Origin: Petrolisthes cinctipes
Lineage: Eukaryota > Arthropoda > Malacostraca > Decapoda > Porcellanidae
NCBI GenBank assembly: GCA_033782935.1
Contig: JAWQEG010000283.1
Coordinates: forward strand, 2,790,001 to 2,854,000
Direction: 5' to 3'
DNA: 64,000 nucleotides
This document shows, piece after piece, positions 62,325 to 64,000 of this stretch (its first letter is position 1; each line of letters starts with the position of its first letter). The position numbers were made by a program, and so were the translations under genes. The notes under the pieces are model-generated. The model was not told where the DNA came from, did not search any database, and was given only the letters and a program-made list of their open reading frames with translations.

Positions 62325-64000
62325 ATGCTCAAAATCGATATTTTAGGTGCCCAAAAGTCGATATGTGCATGCATCTTTTGTACTCGTTTATATCTCAAAT
62401 TTAGCCTCAAAACACCCGAAAATTCGGTATTTTGGGGTCCCAGAAGCGATCTCTACATGCCTACTTAGTGCTAGAATATTTTCAAAATATAGGCTCAAAA
62501 CATGCTAAAAATCGATATTTTAGGTGCCAAAAAGTCGATATCTCAAATTCAGTCCCAAAACACCCGAAACTTCGATATTTAGGGGTCCCAGAAGCGATCT
62601 GTACATGCCTACTAAGTGTTAGAGTATTTTCAAAATACAGGCCACAGAACATACTGAAAATCGATCTTTTAGGTGCCCAAAAGTCGATATGTGCATGCAT
62701 CTTCTGTACCCGTTTATATCTCAAATTCTGGCCCTAAACACCCGAAAATTCGATATTTTGGGGTCCCAGAAGCGATCTGTACATGCCTACTCCGTGTTAG
62801 AGTATTTTCAAAATTCAGCCACAAAACATGCTGAAAATCGATATTTTTGGTGCCCAAAGTAAATATGTGTATGCATCTTCTTTACTCGTTAATATCTCAA
62901 ATTCAGGCTCAAAACACCCGAAAATTCGATATTTTGGGGTCCCAGAAGCGATCTGTACATGCCTACTCAGTGCTAGAATGTTTTCAAAATATAGGCTCAA
63001 AACATGCTCAAAATCGATATTTTAGGTGCCCAAAAGTCGACATGTGCATGCATCTTCTGTACTCGTTTATATCTCAAATTCTGTCTCAAAAAACCCGAAA
63101 ATTCGATATTTTGAGGTCCCAGAAGTGATCTGTACATGCCTACTCAGAGCTAGAAAATTTTCAAAATATAGGCTCAAAACATGCTAAAAATCGATATTTT
63201 AGGTGCGTAAAAGCGATATCTCAAATTCAGGCCCAAAACACCCAAAAATTCGATATTTTAGGGTCCCAGAGGCGATCTGTACATGCCTACTCCGTGTTAG
63301 AGTATTTACAAAATACAGGCCCAAAACATGCTCAAAATCGATGTTTTAGGTGCCCAAAAGACGATATGTGCATGCATCTTCAGTACCCGTTTATATCTCA
63401 AATTCAGGCTCAAAACACCCGAAAATTCGATATTTTTGGGTCCCAGAAGCGATCTGTACATGCCTACTCCGTGTTAGAGTTTTTTCAAAATACAGGTCCA
63501 AAACATGCTGAAAATCGATATTTTAGATGCCCAAAGTCAATATGTGCATGTATCATCTGTACCCGTTTATATCTCAAATTCAGGCTCAAAACACCCGAAA
63601 ATTCATTATTTTGGGGTCCCAGAAGCAATCTGTACATGCCTACTCAGTGCTAGAATATTCTTAAAATATAGGCTCTAAACATGCTAAAAATCGATATTTT
63701 AGGGGCCCAGAATCGATATCTCAAATTCAGGCTCAAAACACCCGAAAATTCGATATTTAGGGGTCCCAGAAGCGATCTGTACATACCTACTCCGTGTTAG
63801 AGTATTTTCAAAATACAGGCCAAAAACATACTGAAAATCGATCTTTTAGGTGCCCAAAAGTCGATATGTGCATGCATCTTCTGTACCCGTTTATATCTCA
63901 AATTCTGGCCCTAAACACCCGAAAATTCGATATTTTGGGGTCCCAAAAGCGATCTGTACATGCCTACTCCGTGTTAGAGTATTTTTAAAATTCAGGCCCA
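62325..64000 (+). repeat. Mixed monomers to the window end
   Basis: Ordinary long and short monomers continue to the last base, which falls inside a unit after AAAATTCAGGCCCA. Private changes include GGCCACAGAACATACTG near 62,640 and AGGGGCCCAGAATCGATATC near 63,702. The array is not terminated inside the window. Confidence 0.78.

Larger units (their letters stand above)
1..64000 (+). repeat. Continuous satellite DNA array (147/177-bp monomer family)
   Basis: All of the window is head-to-tail copies of one A+T-rich repeat. Each unit carries the same ordered landmarks: TGTACATGCC, then TTTTCAAAAT, then AAAATCGATATTTT, then GTCGATATGTGCATGCATC (absent from short units), then ATATCTCAAATT, then AACACCCGAAAATTCGA, then GGGGTCCCAGAAGCGATC. 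Unit length is 176-177 bp (long) or 147-148 bp (short). No inverted unit, transposon insertion or unique spacer was seen. Long open frames occur in all three forward frames, but they are simply the monomer translated, because 177 and 147 are divisible by three. No start context, codon structure or recognisable domain supports a gene. The likely role is structural heterochromatin, possibly centromeric; that is inference from length, homogeneity and HOR structure, not from a recognised family. Confidence 0.97.

Noticed and set aside
1..64000. CRISPR array
   Set aside because: CRISPR arrays have short conserved repeats and unrelated spacers. Here the whole 147-177-bp unit is conserved, with no unique spacers.
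1..64000. Telomere-like TTTAGGG / TTTTAGG motifs
   Set aside because: They occur only once per unit inside GATATTTAGGGG or ATATTTTAGGTG and never in direct tandem, so they are not telomeric repeats.
1..64000. CENP-B box
   Set aside because: The nearest candidate, around CACCCGAAAATTCGATA on the complement, does not keep the required TTCG...A..CGGG spacing and bases. No match was found by eye.
1..64000. Transposon or retroelement insertion
   Set aside because: I looked for breaks in monomer order, target-site duplications and non-satellite sequence and found none. All length changes are small indels or whole-monomer steps.
1..64000. Inverted monomers or a change of array orientation
   Set aside because: The landmarks GATCTGTACATGCC and GGGGTCCCAG appear in the same orientation in every line examined. 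No reverse-complement block was seen.
1..64000. TATA-like CGTTTATATC and similar motifs as promoters
   Set aside because: They are part of every long unit and have no associated gene, so they have no predictive value here.

Overview
The whole 64,000-base window is one continuous tandem-repeat (satellite DNA) array. I see no protein-coding gene, tRNA, rRNA, CRISPR array or recognisable transposon. Every stretch I read belongs to the same repeat family, and every monomer lies head to tail in the same orientation. Both window ends cut through repeat units, so the array extends beyond the window on each side. A megabase-type satellite of this kind, about 38% G+C by hand count of one unit, points to a eukaryotic chromosome, most likely centromeric or pericentromeric heterochromatin. 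I do not recognise the family and cannot name the species.

The basic unit is 176-177 bp, with a second size class of 147-148 bp made by a 29-bp internal deletion. Average spacing is about 165-170 bp, so the window holds roughly 380 monomers. The landmark used here to phase units is the TAC of gatcTGTACAtgcc. The 177-bp unit is itself an old dimer: two halves of 89 and 88 bp align almost without gaps at roughly 70% identity. At least six long subfamilies and two short subfamilies can be told apart by shared substitutions.

Subfamilies are arranged in locally different higher-order repeats (HORs) rather than one uniform HOR. Going left to right: 1-4.4 kb, a 15-monomer 2,480-bp unit present as one full and one partial copy at about 99.8% identity; 5.3-7.2 kb, 825-bp and 325-bp units; 7.2-8.3 kb, a 501-bp trimer; 8.5-10.65 kb, a 1,169-bp unit; 10.46-11.7 kb, a run of long monomers only; 11.6-13.6 kb, a 1,003-bp unit; 13.9-20.7 kb, a 2,031-bp unit with a third copy that has lost one monomer; 22.2-24.6 kb, a 1,677-bp unit; 24.6-33.6 kb, mixed monomers; 33.6-44.7 kb, nested long-range duplications at offsets 1,179/1,356, 3,743/3,920 and 6,101/6,277 bp; 45.4-47.8 kb, a 999-bp tandem pair; 50.9-51.7 kb, a 500-bp pair; 53.3-56.7 kb, offset 2,354 bp; 59.2-62.3 kb, offset 2,384 bp. 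Offsets often differ by exactly one monomer, the expected footprint of unequal exchange.

Numerous open frames exist only because 177 and 147 bp are multiples of three and the unit has few stops. They are repeat translations, not genes. All identities and counts are hand estimates from reading the sequence.
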